Below are positions 25,701 to 33,209 of a stretch of DNA of 64,000 nt, piece by piece. Every line of letters begins with the position of its first letter. Position 1 is the stretch's first letter. Made by a program: the position numbers and the translations under genes. The stretch covers positions 25,642,449 to 25,706,448 of the forward strand of contig OY755241.1 in NCBI GenBank assembly GCA_963576725.1, in the 5' to 3' direction. This DNA is from Azorinus chamasolen. Lineage: Eukaryota; Mollusca; Bivalvia; Cardiida; Solecurtidae. Below the pieces are notes generated by a model. That model did no database searches. It worked only from the letters and a program-made list of their open reading frames with translations, and was not told where the DNA came from.

Positions 25701-28466
25701 TCAGAATTAACCCTTTCCCTCATATAAACACTTTTTTAAACCTTGCAAACAGAGCTGACCCAGATCAGATGGAAGATAATTCACGAATGAAGAATCTACA
25801 TTGTATTCACAAATCAAAACTGTAATCACAGGTGCACAAATTCAGATGGTGTTAAAAATACTGTTAAAATTTAAAAAAGTTCTGTTGAGGCATGACAGAG
25901 TAAAGCTCAGGACTAAATTTCATATATCAAAATTAAGAAAAGGGAGATCACTCAACCATGAAATGACAAATCAAAACTGTAATCACAGGGGCACAACTTC
26001 AGATGGTGATCAACAATACTGCATAACTGCAAATGCTCTATTTATCACAATGGATTCAACAAGTGACTTTTGTGTGTTTAACTATAGAGTCCACTCAGTA
26101 TTAAAAGCGTCAACTTGTTAAGAATTTTTGAATGACAAACAGTGCAGACCCTAATCAGAGTGCTCCTCTAGTAGGAGCCCTCTAATCTGGGTCTACACTG
26201 TTTGCAAATGTTTTCATGCCTCGCCCAGGTTGAAAGGGATTAAATACACCCTTTTATCTTGACTCTGTTAGAATTGAAGCAGACGTCAATATTTGCAGAT
26301 GAGAATTACTCATATAAATGTGTTTTCATATAGGAGCCGTCTGATCAGCGTCTGCTCTGTTTGCTTATGGAATTTTAAAGATCTGTTTCTTTACATTCTA
26401 AAATGGCTACATTGTTCCACCTTCCATAATAAATATTTTGTCCTTATAATATTCAATAGGTATTGAAATTTGGAATAAACATAGAACCGGGAAATGGTTA
26501 AATACATCCATTTATCTCAATTCTGTACTTGTACTTTTCCTTTACAGGACCTGAGATGGTAATTAGTCCAGGTAACATCACTAAGGTAGTGTTGACCAGA
26601 GGCAGTGGCAACATGACGGCACAGTTCACGTTTAGCTACAACACCAAGAGTAAGTGCTTCTGTTACCCGCCCCGAGGTTATAGAATGTTTTGCTTGAGAC
26701 TGAGATCATTCCCCAGCATCTGATTGGTCAGATTTTGAGCTTGCTCTACATCTGACCAATCAGGTCCTTGAGAATGAAATCACACTCAGACTCAGAAGTT
26801 TTATAACTTTAGACCATGTATAGTAAAAGCCCTAAATGCTCAGAGAAGAATTTATATGCAGTTGGCTGCTTAATGCAGGGTGAAAGTCTTGCAGAAAGCT
26901 CCTAGAGGAGCTTTCTGCATGACTTTCATCCTGCATAAGGCTGCCACTTGTCTCCAAGACCGATATTTATATTAAATTGGACATCCATTCTAGAGGCGTT
27001 TTACTGTATTAATGTAGACTCAGATTAAACTTCTCCTGAATCAATTTGATAGGGGTTTACACTACAATAAATTCCGCTTGTAGCGATATTCATGGCACCT
27101 CGAAATAAGTATTGTTACATCCAAATATCTTTACCAGCATTCTGGCATGTGATGATAAAGCCATCCCAATATTATAATTTATCATGCAACGTCACCGAAT
27201 ACATTCACTTCCTACTAGCATAATATTTTCCACGTCGACGCTGTATTTTGTGAGGTATAGTGCATGTGTACTGACCGGACTGGAATGCAAGTTTGGTTCA
27301 GTCAATAGGAGGAAAACAGAAGGACGAAAAAGGCATAATTAAACATAAACATCAAATTAACACATTTTCTCACCTTTGTCTCAACTATCTGTCCATATAA
27401 AAGGATTAAATCAAGTTTGTTTATGTTGTAAAAGTCGATGACATCGCTTTATGCCAATATGACGTCACGTAATTCGTACTTACATGTATTTTCATTCAGG
27501 GGACGAAACCGCTTTAGCAATCTTTCTTTTTTTTTCAATTTTCTCCATTTTTCTTGGAATTGCATGGTAAAAGAATTACTATGCTAGTAGTTTTGAAGTT
27601 CAGCTGTATTTTGGCTCGTCAGAAAAGTAGTTAAATGCTCGCCAAGGCTCGCATTTAACAACTTTTCTAACGATCCAAAATACAGCTGAACTTCAAAACT
27701 ACTAGCATAGTAATTCTTATATATTGGTAACTGGTTACTATGCGCGTCTGTTGGGTTTACACCATTATTTACCAGTCAGGTTTCAGAGCTACAGATAACA
27801 ATGCGTGCCTAAATACTAAAATAGTATTTCTCCACCGAACCCTATACTGTGACCACTCTTTAGAATCGTCTCTTCGAGACGATTCTAAAGACTGGTCACA
27901 GTATAGGGTTTGGTGGAGAAATAAAGGAGTTATTGTTGAAAATGTTTAAATTTATGCCTCCTATCTGGAGCTCTGGGTTTATATAAAAGGTCTATATGGC
28001 GTTGACAGTACACTATTAACTATTTACATGCCCATGTTCTGGTTATTGCAATACGGAAACCGAAACTGGAAATGGTATTTCATTGGTATAAGTCTATTGA
28101 ATATAATTCCAGCAAACTTCATCACTGAGAGGTTCTGAGTGTGGTAAAAGTATGCACAAACTATGTTTTAATTCCACAACGTTTTGGAAATCAAAGGGAA
28201 GAGACTTGGTTCGATATTCTATCTGGAGGTGATAATTTTACATCTGCTTTACCAAAATTCTCTTTCTTTAGATTGCAGTCATTCTGTCTCAGGCAGTCAG
28301 GGTGTTATTACAAGCCCAATCTACCTGAGTGGAACTGGGACCTTCAACTGTACCTATAACATCTCTGTACCCGGAGACACACCAATCCTCTCCTTCCCGC
28401 AGTTCAATCTGCCAAACGGTGAACTGGATGTGAAGTACAACAATGCTACACCTCAAACACTGAATG
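13690..28466 (+). CDS. CUB-domain secreted or membrane protein, five exons (3' part not found)
   Basis: Exons 13690-13763 (ATG at 13694), 18621-18733, 22144-22249, 26548-26649 and 28272-28466 join in frame (phases 1, 0, 1, 1, 1) into 195 residues plus one base. Residues 6-23 (GFLLAIVTILATAQTLS) form a signal peptide. CUB domain 1 covers about 27-130. Its first disulfide pair is C27/C49, and DNLTIFAG at 74-81 fits the CUB beta-strand pattern. CUB domain 2 starts at C132, with the family hallmarks GVITSPIY at 141-148 and C157, ILSFPQF at 169-175 and LDVKY at 182-186, and is cut by the last donor. N-glycosylation sequons are frequent (NLT, NST, NCT, NIT, NMT, NAT). CUB domains bind proteins or carbohydrate outside the cell. 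No protease, EGF or transmembrane segment is seen, so the specific role is unknown. Later exons must exist because the final donor (GTAAGTA) leaves CUB2 unfinished. Confidence 0.85.
13778..14996. mobile_element. TTAA-B2 element split by a Tigger-like insertion
   Basis: Begins TTGACTCTTTCCCTGTTC. Hairpin with apex CAGCTCCTATAGGAGCTG at about 13921-13992. It is interrupted at GTGTTTA by 14013-14976 and resumes TATATGAAGGAAAATATTAA. The uninterrupted string GTGTTTATATGAAGGAAAG occurs in intact copies. Confidence 0.88.
14013..14976. mobile_element. Tigger/pogo-like DNA element, non-autonomous
   Basis: 964 bp between TA dinucleotides. Terminal inverted repeats are CAGTGATGTCTCGTTAATCC and the complement GGATTAACGAGACATCACTG, with a second inner CGTTAATCCGGA repeat near both ends. 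TA duplication and CAGTG ends match the pogo/Tigger branch of Tc1/mariner. No intact transposase. A short frame near 14700 (MRELTLMDRVQKAF) faintly resembles the start of a pogo DNA-binding domain but cannot be called. Confidence 0.85.
14997..15165. mobile_element. Degenerate TTAA-B1 copy
   Basis: CCTCATGAATATTTATG and TTATGAATATTAATC side, then only the 3' hairpin arm (GGTCTACACTGTTTGC). Confidence 0.5.
15251..15367. mobile_element. TTAA-B partial element
   Basis: Hairpin GCAAAGAGAGCAGTCCC ... GTTCTTACAGGACC ... CTAGTCTGTTTGC and the end ATGAAGGAAAGGGTTAA. Confidence 0.65.
15466..15600. mobile_element. TTAA-B partial element
   Basis: TTAACCCTTCACTGAC, hairpin GCAAACAGGGTAGACCC with core GGTTCCTCTAGAAGC. 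Right side missing. Confidence 0.6.
15603..15831. mobile_element. TTAA-A element, full length
   Basis: TTAACCCTTTCCTCCATAGG to ATGGAGGAAAGGATTAA, with an intact central palindrome. Confidence 0.92.
15969..16130. repeat. Family F hairpin repeat
   Basis: Defines F. CTCCACTGAACCCTATAC and CACTCTTTAGAATTGTCTC pair with CAAAGAGTGGTCACAGTATAG and GTTGGTGGAGAAATGAC. The flank GGTTTTAGTATTTGGGTA recurs in other copies. No clear target duplication. Confidence 0.75.
16160..16425 (+). repeat. 15-bp tandem array, left part
   Basis: About 17 units of TTTTCAGTGTACTG (15-bp period with T/A/C variants). The long open frames here (MYCFQCTVFS type) are read-through of the array, not genes. Confidence 0.9.
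16426..18415. repeat. ATGCCCC/GGGGGCATA repeat containing a 13-unit tandem array
   Basis: Starts TTTTTATGCATTTTG and ends GAGGGGGCATAGTGTTTCAC. Inside are 13 diverged units of about 130-165 bp, each with AACATTGGCCATAACTTTTG, GACTTGATATTTGGCATGC, GACATGTCAAGGTCAAGGTC and usually GGGTCAAAGGTCA. It interrupts the 15-bp array, which resumes at 18416. Confidence 0.85.
18416..18612 (+). repeat. 15-bp tandem array, right part
   Basis: About 12 further units of TTTTCAGTGTACTG, running up to the polypyrimidine tract of CUB exon 2. Confidence 0.88.
18621..18733 (+). CDS. CUB gene exon 2
   Basis: Acceptor TTTTCAG ends at 18620; donor GTAGTG at 18734. 113 bp, enters phase 1, leaves phase 0. It begins CUB domain 1 (INCGANLTNSTG, KGKNCTYYI). 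Confidence 0.85.
18741..18955. mobile_element. TTAA-A element seven bases inside intron 2
   Basis: TTAACCCATTCCCTTATATT to ATGAGGTAATGGGTTAA, intact palindrome. It lies directly after the exon 2 donor. Confidence 0.92.
18976..19324. repeat. GGGGTATA / AGCTCATCTG interspersed repeat fragments
   Basis: GGGGTGGGGGGTATACTAG, TTTTTTAGCTCATCTG and a GT-rich stretch. Part of a repeat type that recurs at 22326-23600 and 24348-24536. Confidence 0.5.
19797..20306 (+). mobile_element. Family J element with GATATA target duplication
   Basis: 510 bp. GATATA at 19791-19796 and 20307-20312. The left end is a long hairpin (AGAATTACTATGCTAGTAG ... AAATGCGAGCCTTGGCGAGC ... CTACTAGTATAGTAATTCC). The right end GTGACGTTGCAT has no inverted partner. 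Two TGACGTCA motifs at 20021-20028 and 20042-20049. The allelic empty site is at 25565-25570. A second copy, reversed, is at 27184-27719. Superfamily unknown. Confidence 0.85.
20436..20617. mobile_element. TTAA-G-related element
   Basis: GAGTGTCAAACAGCTTGG and CTGGATCCAAACTGTTTGC arms with an internally degraded centre. The right end shares TTAA with the next element. Confidence 0.65.
20614..20841. mobile_element. TTAA-A element
   Basis: Full copy, TTAACCTTTCTTCCATA to ATGGAGGAAAGGGTTAA. Its duplicate is 25037-25262 in the other arm. Confidence 0.92.
20890..21015 (+). repeat. 21-bp tandem array inside a TTAA-I hairpin
   Basis: Six copies of GAGTGACAAACAGTCCTTCA plus G. Just right is GGAGCCCTCTGG then GTCTACACTGTTTGC, the 3' arm of a family I hairpin. 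Confidence 0.92.
21176..21416. mobile_element. TTAA-B1 element
   Basis: ACACCGTGAATATTCATATA and CATGAATATTAATTAGATTA side. Hairpin 21311-21379 (apex GTTCCTGTAGGAGC). Ends GAGAAGAGGGTTAA. Its left end overlaps the duplication boundary. Confidence 0.8.
21413..21558. mobile_element. Short TTAA-B element, hairpin and ends only
   Basis: TTAACTCTTTCTTTCC, hairpin with apex TGCTCCTATAGGAACTG, end GATGGGATGGAGTTAA. Confidence 0.82.
21592..21690. repeat. CCAAT-motif hairpin inserted in a B fragment
   Basis: TTCGTTCTCAAGCTTTTGAT and ATTGGTCAGATTTGAG pair with CTCAAATCTGACCAAT and ACTTGAGAACGAA. The B hairpin arms (GCAAACAGACTAGACCCAG, GGTCTGCTCCGTTTGC) lie on either side. Related to 26691-26780. Confidence 0.7.
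21843..22069. mobile_element. TTAA-B1 element
   Basis: CTACGCCTTTCTATGCC, hairpin 21866-21931 (core GGCTCCTATAGAGGCC), GAATATTCATGGAGTAAAGG and TAAA end. Confidence 0.85.
22144..22249 (+). CDS. CUB gene exon 3
   Basis: Acceptor TATTCTGCAG ends at 22143; donor GTATAC at 22250. 106 bp, phase 0 to 1. Encodes VMLDFWIL and DNLTIFAGND, the middle strands of CUB domain 1. Confidence 0.85.
22326..23600. repeat. TATACCCCC-type interspersed repeat
   Basis: ATACCCCCGCATACTTG and GGGGTATACTGGAATCACCC, followed by repeated blocks (CTTCATATACAGATA, GCAGTGCACAAG, GGAGTTATTGCCC). No coding potential. Confidence 0.65.
23663..23867. mobile_element. TA-D palindromic element (GCGACCACC subtype)
   Basis: TA-flanked, CAGTAAAACCCCGCTAAAGC to TTAGAGGGGTTCTACTG. 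Apex AAAGCTCCTAGAGGAGCTTT between symmetric TTAA sites. Confidence 0.92.
23903..24184. mobile_element. Tigger-like miniature element
   Basis: CAGTGGAACCTCCATATCTA at the left and ATATCGAAGTTCAACTG at the right. Inside are AACTCGGATAACTCGAA and a weak TA-D-like AAGCTCCTATGAGACC. Ends are of pogo type; the target TA is only clear on the right. Confidence 0.65.
24319..24638. mobile_element. TTAA-A element, left half, with a 190-bp repeat insert
   Basis: TTAACCCATTACCTCAAAGG to TTTTTAG, then an insert at 24348-24536 (AGCTTGTCTGTTTCG ... CTTGCGGTGCTCTTGTT), then the remaining A side and 5' hairpin arm to AAATAGAGCAT. The 3' half is at 26027-26121 beyond the inverted duplication. Confidence 0.82.
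24820..24990 (-). repeat. 21-bp tandem array, inverted copy
   Basis: Seven to eight copies of TTTGTCACTCCTGAAGGACT plus G, including one 11-bp partial unit. It has a different copy number from its counterpart at 20890-21015. Confidence 0.9.
25037..25262. mobile_element. TTAA-A element in the right arm
   Basis: Duplicate of 20614-20841 in reverse orientation, intact palindrome. Confidence 0.9.
26027..26121. mobile_element. TTAA-A element, right half
   Basis: Starts CAAATGCTCTATTTATCAC, the 3' hairpin arm, then CAACAAGTGACTTTTG and AAAGCGTCAACTTGTTAA. Complements 24319-24638. Confidence 0.78.
26118..26243. mobile_element. TTAA-I element, short
   Basis: Hairpin GACAAACAGTGCAGACCC ... TGCTCCTCTAGTAGGAGCC ... 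GGGTCTACACTGTTTGC. Ends GAAAGGGATTAA. Confidence 0.8.
26306..26501. mobile_element. TTAA-B2 element with half a hairpin
   Basis: CTCATATAAATGTGTTTTCA joins directly to TAGGAGCCGTCTGATCAG, so the 5' arm is missing up to the apex. The B2 side and GGGAAATGGTTAA end are intact. Confidence 0.82.
26548..26649 (+). CDS. CUB gene exon 4
   Basis: Acceptor CCTTTACAG ends at 26547; donor GTAAGTG at 26650. 102 bp, phase 1 to 1. Encodes the end of CUB domain 1 (NITKVVLTRGS, AQFTFSYNTK). Confidence 0.85.
26691..26780. repeat. CCAAT-motif hairpin
   Basis: CTTGAGACTGAG, CATCTGATTGGTCAGATTTT and the partner ATCTGACCAATCAGG, with CTTGAGAATG. Same family as 21592-21690. Confidence 0.6.
26822..27006. mobile_element. 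TA-D palindromic element, diverged
   Basis: Inner arms TTAATGCAGGGTGAAAGTC and GACTTTCATCCTGCAT with apex AAAGCTCCTAGAGGAGCTTT. Right end GAGGCGTTTTACTG. Confidence 0.82.
27184..27719 (-). mobile_element. Family J element, second copy
   Basis: Reverse orientation: ATGCAACGTCACCGAATAC at the left, GACATCG and TGACGTCA (27460s), hairpin AAATGCTCGCCAAGGCTCGC, and AGTAATTCTTA at the right. A target duplication is not obvious. Confidence 0.8.
27836..27922. repeat. Family F hairpin, near-perfect
   Basis: CTCCACCGAACCCTATACTG and TCTTTAGAATCGTCTC with loop TTCG, then the complement through GGTTTGGTGGAGAAAT. Cleanest F copy. Confidence 0.88.
28272..28466 (+). CDS. CUB gene exon 5
   Basis: Acceptor TTCTTTAG ends at 28271; donor GTAAGTA at 28467. 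195 bp, phase 1 to 1. Encodes the first half of CUB domain 2 (GVITSPIYLSG, FNCTYNISV, ILSFPQFNL). No next exon was recognised. Confidence 0.9.
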
Positions 28467-28490
28467 GTAAGTAGGGATGGTGCAGAAAAT

Positions 28491-29282
28491 AGCTGTAGAC
28501 GAGGTCAGAGTTCTGATACAAGGCATAGTAGTTGTATTTCTGTAAGCCAGGTCAGACCTGGGATTCAGGGAGTATCAGCCATACTGCTGTAGGCGAGGTC
28601 AGACCTCAGAATACAAGGAGTATTAGCCATACTGCTGTAGGTGAGGTCAGACATCAGATACAAGAAATATTAGCCATACTGCTGTAGGAGAGGTCAGACC
28701 TCAGATGCAAAGAATATTAGCCATACTGCTGTAGGCAAGGTCAGACCTCAGATACAAGGAATATTAGCCATATTGCTATAGCTGAGGTCAGACCTCAGAT
28801 ACATGGAATATTAGCCATACTGCTGTAGGCGAGGTCAGAGGTCAGACTTCAGATACATGGAATATTAGCCATACTGCTGTAGGCGAGGTCAGAGGTCAGA
28901 CTTCAGATACATGGAATATTAGCCATACTGCTGTAAGCGAGGTCAGAGGTCAGACCTCAGATACAAGGAATATTAGCCATATTGCTATAGCTGAGGTCAG
29001 ACCTCAGATACATGGAATATTAGCCATACTGCTGTAGACGAGGTCAGAGGTCAGACTTCAGATACATGGAATATTAGCCATACTGCTGTAAGCGAGGTCA
29101 GAGGTCAGACCTCAGATACATGGAATATTAGCCATACTGCTGTAATCGAGGTCAGAGGTCAGACTTCAGATACATGGAATATTAGCCATACTGCTGTAAG
29201 CGAGGTCAGAGGTCAGACCTCAGATACATGGAATATTAGCCATACTGCTGTAGGCGAGGACAGACCTCTGATAAGAAGAATT
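28491..29282 (+). repeat. Tandem array of about 57-bp units with DR1 motifs
   Basis: About 13 units with AGCCATACTGCTGTAGGCG and GGTCAGACCTCAGATACA. Seven units carry AGGTCAGAGGTCA, two AGGTCA half-sites spaced by one base. It starts 24 bp after the exon 5 donor. Confidence 0.9.
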
Positions 29283-29445
29283 TTAACCTGTTCCTTCTTA
29301 TGAACGCCTTTTCAAGCATCTGCAAACAGAGTAGACCCAGATCAGACTGCTCCTATAGGAGTTTCTGATCAGGGTCTGCATCCTGTGTACATAATACGTA
29401 TGTCTAAAATAAAATCTAAAATTAATATTCATGATGTAATTAACA
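29283..29445. mobile_element. TTAA-B1 element within the tandem array
   Basis: TTAACCTGTTCCTTCTTATG, hairpin core TGCTCCTATAGGAG, side AATTAATATTCATGATG. Right end lost. Confidence 0.75.
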
Positions 29446-29754
29446 TAAGTCACAATACTGTAGACGAGGTTGGAGCTCTGATAACAAGAAGTTTTACAGT
29501 AATACTGTAGGCAAGGACAGAGCTGTGATACAAGGACTATTAGCCATAATACTGTAGACAAGATGAGAGCTCTGATAAATTAACTGTAATATTGTGGGCG
29601 AGGTGAGAGCTCTGATAGTAGGAATATTAATCGTAGTACTGTAGGTGAGGTCAAAGCTCTAATACAAGGCATTTTAGCCGTAATACTGTAGGCGAGATGA
29701 GAACTCTGAAAAAAGGAATACTCGCCCGACTACTGTAGGCAAGGTCAGTCGCTG
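29446..29754 (+). repeat. Tandem array, continuation
   Basis: More diverged units (ATACTGTAGGCGAGGTGAG, GAGCTCTGATA) without the DR1 motif. Confidence 0.75.
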
Positions 29755-29865
29755 ATTATACAGGGGAAACAATTCACTCGTCCGCTCGTCCTGCATGTAA
29801 TTTTCTCTTCTTAGTCTATATTGCAGGACGAGTGATAATTTTGAAAATTTTTGTGCCCTGTGATA
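29755..29865. mobile_element. GACGAGTG palindromic insertion
   Basis: CAGGGGAAACAATTCACTCG and TCCGCTCGTCCTGCATG pair in part with TTGCAGGACGAGTG ... TTGTGCCCTG. Related to 63248-63391. Confidence 0.65.
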
Positions 29866-29945
29866 CAAGGAATATTAGCCCTAATACTGTAGGCAAAGGG
29901 AGATCTCGTATGAAATATTAACAGAATATTAGCCATACTTTTAAG

Positions 29946-30804
29946 TAGGGCTGTCACGGTTAGACAATTCTTGAACCGGTTAATCGGGAGCACCGAACCG
30001 AACCGTAACCGGTTAACCGCCATGTTTATCATCCGTGTCAGACTGTACATAGGATAAAGCATGGAGCGCTATATATTCGGAAATTAAATACTATTTGGGT
30101 CGATATAAGACTTGAAAACCCTGTTGACATCCTGCTTGACGCATGTGTTGACCGAAATCATATAACCATTCATTTCAATCTGATAGATTTATGATGAAAG
30201 TGAAATTAAGAATTGTGTTTACCTTTCGAGTCTCAACTTCCGCTAGACTGGTCTAATGTAAAATTATCAACTTCCGTTATGAATGTGTGCTGACTAAAAG
30301 TGCAGGTTCGAATGCCCTTCCACTTTACCGTAATGATTGTAAAAGTAATAGTACACACTACACAGAGATGAGGAAAACTGAATAAGATTGAGAACGAACA
30401 AACAATTGGTTTATTGGTAGACAAGTGTACATGATAAACCACCGTAAGGCAAGTGGAAGACTGTGTTACCTTTCAATTAGATTTGAGAACTAGAGGCAGT
30501 TTTTTTTAAAAATTACAATTAGCATGTAAAAGTGATACGTAGTTTGACGTGAATTAAATGAAATAAGAAATGATATGTATATGGTTTACAGCCCCGAATA
30601 GTCAGATACCTGCGCTTTTCTCCATCATAGCATGTCGAAGGGAAACAAAATGACTTAAATGAGATATGACTGTATAAAGTAATATTTTTAGCGTAATTTA
30701 CCTTCCCAAATTATTACCGGCGGTTCACGGTTAGTGAAATTTTGAACCGGTTAGAACAACGAACCAAACCGCCAACGATTAACCGAGTAACCGTGACAGC
30801 CCTA
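29946..30804. mobile_element. hAT-type non-autonomous element
   Basis: 859 bp, flanked by CTTTTAAG at 29938-29945 and 30805-30812. Termini TAGGGCTGTCACGG/CCGTGACAGCCCTA, with subterminal GAACCGGTTA repeats. The 8-bp duplication and TAGGG ends fit hAT. No transposase frame is recognised. Confidence 0.9.
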
Positions 30805-30812
30805 CTTTTAAG

Positions 30813-31015
30813 CGAGGTGAGATCTAATAAAAGGAATATTAATGTAGGCGAGACGAGAGCTCTGATAAAAAAAAAATATTAGTCATACTACCGTAGGGGA
30901 GGTGAGAGCTCTGATAAAAAAATATTAGACATACTACAGTAGGTGAGGTGAGAGCTCTGATAAAAGGAATATTAGACGTACTACAGTAGGTGAGGTGAGA
31001 GCTCTGAAGATCAAG
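30813..31015 (+). repeat. Tandem array, last part
   Basis: Four units (TACTACAGTAGGTGAGGTG, GAGAGCTCTGATAAAA) after the hAT insertion. Confidence 0.75.
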
Positions 31016-31029
31016 TCTTATGACACTTG

Positions 31030-31267
31030 TTGCTATAAAGCATATATTCATGAAAGTGATATCATGAATACTATTTTGCTGAACTTTTGTAATGACATAT
31101 GAAATCAGATTTTTTTTCCCAAGACAGAAACTATAGAATCAGATGTTTATTATGTCATAAACAAACAGAGCAGACTCTGATCATATGGTTCTTATAGCAG
31201 CCTTCTGATCTTGGTCTTCTCTGTTTTAAAATGTGTAGATGGGCATATTTATGCAGTAAAGGGTTAA
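31030..31267. mobile_element. TTAA-B1 element
   Basis: CATATATTCATGAAAG side, hairpin AACAAACAGAGCAGACTC ... GGTTCTTATAGCAGCC, end AGTAAAGGGTTAA. Confidence 0.75.
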
Positions 31268-31530
31268 CCCTTTACTCTGTAAATGCACCTTTCTACACAT
31301 TTGCAAACAGAGTGGACTCCTACAGAAGCTGTCTGATCATGATTTGCGCTGGTTGTTGGACTCCTACAGAAGCTGTCTGATCATGATTTGCGCTGGTTGT
31401 TGGACTCTTACAGAAGCTGTCTGATCATGATTTGCGCTGGTTGTTGGACTCCTACAGAAGCTGTCTGATCATGATTTGCGCTGGTTGTTATGAAAGATAT
31501 GATTCTACAGTTTCTGACATATAAAAAGAA
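31264..31530. mobile_element. TTAA-B element carrying a 44-bp tandem expansion
   Basis: TTAACCCTTTACTCTG, 5' hairpin arm TTTGCAAACAGAGTGG, the array, then ATGATTCTACAGTTTCTGAC from the B1 side. Confidence 0.75.
31313..31488 (+). repeat. 44-bp tandem array, four copies
   Basis: Exact 44-bp period. Unit contains TGGACTCCTACAGAAGC, TGTCTGATCATGATTTGC and GCTGGTTGT, i.e. the apex and 3' arm of a B hairpin. Copies differ at one or two positions. Confidence 0.95.
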
Positions 31531-31532
31531 AT

Positions 31533-31670
31533 GATTCTTGTGGTCATTTTGTACAAACTGATATTTAACTTGTCTTGGAAAATGTTATTAAGCTCGCCTG
31601 AGACTTTTTAGAAGACTCATTTGATATTTAATTGTACAAAATGACTACACGCAACATATCCTAATATACC
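31533..31670. repeat. Long imperfect hairpin with an AGCTCGCC apex
   Basis: GTGGTCATTTTGTACAAAC and TGATATTTAA pair with TTGATATTTAATTGTACAA and AATGACTAC. The apex region reads TTATTAAGCTCGCCTGAG. Resembles the hairpins at 37391 and 47289. Confidence 0.65.
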
Positions 31671-31689
31671 TGAAGGCCGGGCAAAAGGT

Positions 31690-31815
31690 CATATTTTGGT
31701 ATGGCAGGTATTGTCTGACCTTCTGTCCTTCCATCCGTCTGTCCATTTGTTGGTCTGTCTCTCCGTTTTTGCATGGGTAACACTTTGTTTATTATTTAAC
31801 AAAATTTCTTGCATA
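31690..31815. repeat. Fragment of a CTGTCC-rich interspersed repeat
   Basis: TCCATCCGTCTGTCCATTTG and neighbouring sequence, truncated by the next element. Confidence 0.4.
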
Positions 31816-32065
31816 TTAACCTGTCACTTGCTATTCACGTCAATATACCTACCTGTAAATAGTGAAGACCCAGATGAGACAGCTCCTGCAGGAGCTGTCT
31901 CATCAGGGCCTGCACTATTTACAAGTTGATTGTGCAACCAGTGCACTCCACAGCAGTGATTTCACAGCGAAACACTTGTACACAGTGAAGATATATGTAA
32001 TTATACAACAGGGCATGGGTAAAGAATGAGAAATATATTTTAATATTCAGCAAGCGAAGGGTTAA
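31816..32065. mobile_element. TTAA-H palindromic element
   Basis: Defines H. TTAACCTGTCACTTGCTATT to GCAAGCGAAGGGTTAA. Hairpin GTAAATAGTGAAGACCC, apex CAGCTCCTGCAGGAGCTG, GGGCCTGCACTATTTAC. Side with AACCAGTGCACTCCACAGC. Confidence 0.9.
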
Positions 32066-32104
32066 TGTGCGGTTAGGTTTAGAAAACTTGAATTGCATTA
32101 TTTG

Positions 32105-32560
32105 TTCTGGAGTTATCCCCCTTATTTATTTTACCAATTCTTGAGTGGATAACTCCTCTTTGATTTTTCAGTGGACTGTCTTCACACTTACATGGATAGT
32201 TGATATTGGTGCACAGTTGTGCATGTGAAATAACTTTGATTACTCAGGGGATTTCTTCATATTTACATAAATGATTGATATTGATGTACAGTTGTGCACA
32301 AAGATAATATATCTAAGATTGCGTTATTGTTCTGGAGTTATTCCCATTTGTTAATGTTTCTTAGTAATTTCCTATATAAATATCACCTCCGTTATTATTC
32401 AGTGGAATTTCTTCATATTTGCATTGGTGATTGATATTGATGTGCAGTTGTGCATTAAAGTGGGATAACTTAGATTTATTCTTGAATTATCCCCTTTTGT
32501 TTATTTTTCCAAGAAAAATTCTTGTGTGCATTTTATGGAATTTCCCCAATCTTGCATGGA
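32105..32560. repeat. Diverged tandem of about 120-bp units
   Basis: Three to four units with TTCTGGAGTTATCCCC, TTCTTCATATTTACAT and GATATTGATGTACAGTTGTG. Part of a longer interspersed repeat reaching about 32700. Confidence 0.6.
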
Positions 32561-32707
32561 TGATTGATCTCAGTCCACTACATAATTGAGTCATGGGAGC
32601 TAACAATAGATTGTAACAAGAACTTTGTTAGATGACATCACCTAAACCATTGAATGGATTTGCACCAAATTTCACAAAAATGGGCTTGAGATGACATTCT
32701 TTTCTTG

Positions 32708-33181
32708 TAGGAGCCATCTGATCAGGGTCTACTCTGTTTGTTTATGACATAAATATAGATCTGATTCTACAGTTTTTGTGTCACCTGCCGAGAGGCAGTG
32801 TGTCACTTAGGGATCACTTTTCCGTCATCTGTCTGTCCGTCTGTCTGTCTGTCCGTCACTCTTTCTTTTTTTGCTGTCATTTCTAAACTTATCATAGAGC
32901 TTTCAAATTTCACAGATGGAACAACCATGATGAGAGGAAGTGTCATACACAAGGGCCACAACTCTAACATCAATATTTTTTTTAGTTATTCCCCTTTTTC
33001 ATAATAACAATAAGTGTTTGTGTCAGCTGTGAGCAGGTGACACGTGTTCCTCCGAACACTCTTGTTGTCAAAGCAAGAAGTTCCTGTGTTTATGTGCCAT
33101 TATGAAAAAATAATCTAATTGATCTACTTTATAATCATTAATTCTTACATGAATATTCATGTTTATGGAGTAAAGGGTTAA
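32708..33181. mobile_element. TTAA-B1 element split by a GTGTCACCTGCC repeat
   Basis: 3' hairpin arm (GGAGCCATCTGATCAGGG), side to GATTCTACAGTTTTTG, interrupted, resuming AAGTTCCTGTGTTTATGTGC and ending GGAGTAAAGGGTTAA. Confidence 0.78.
32777..33066. repeat. GTGTCACCTGCC interspersed repeat
   Basis: GTGTCACCTGCCGAGAGGC to TGTTCCTCCGAACACTCTTG, with an internal CTGTC run and GATGAGAGGAAGTGTCAT. Inserted in the B1 side. Confidence 0.78.
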
Positions 33182-33209
33182 AATATCACTAGTATTGATA
33201 TCATGACTG

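Larger units (their letters stand above)
24639..26026 (-). repeat. Inverted duplication, right arm
   Basis: Reverse complement of 19325-21196 without family J. It lies between the two halves of a family A hairpin. Confidence 0.88.

Noticed and set aside
28184..28474. 96-codon frame taken as a complete small gene
   Set aside because: Only the part from 28272 is conserved-looking (CUB). The start lies in intron sequence before a clear TTCTTTAG acceptor, and the frame runs over the GTAAGTA donor.
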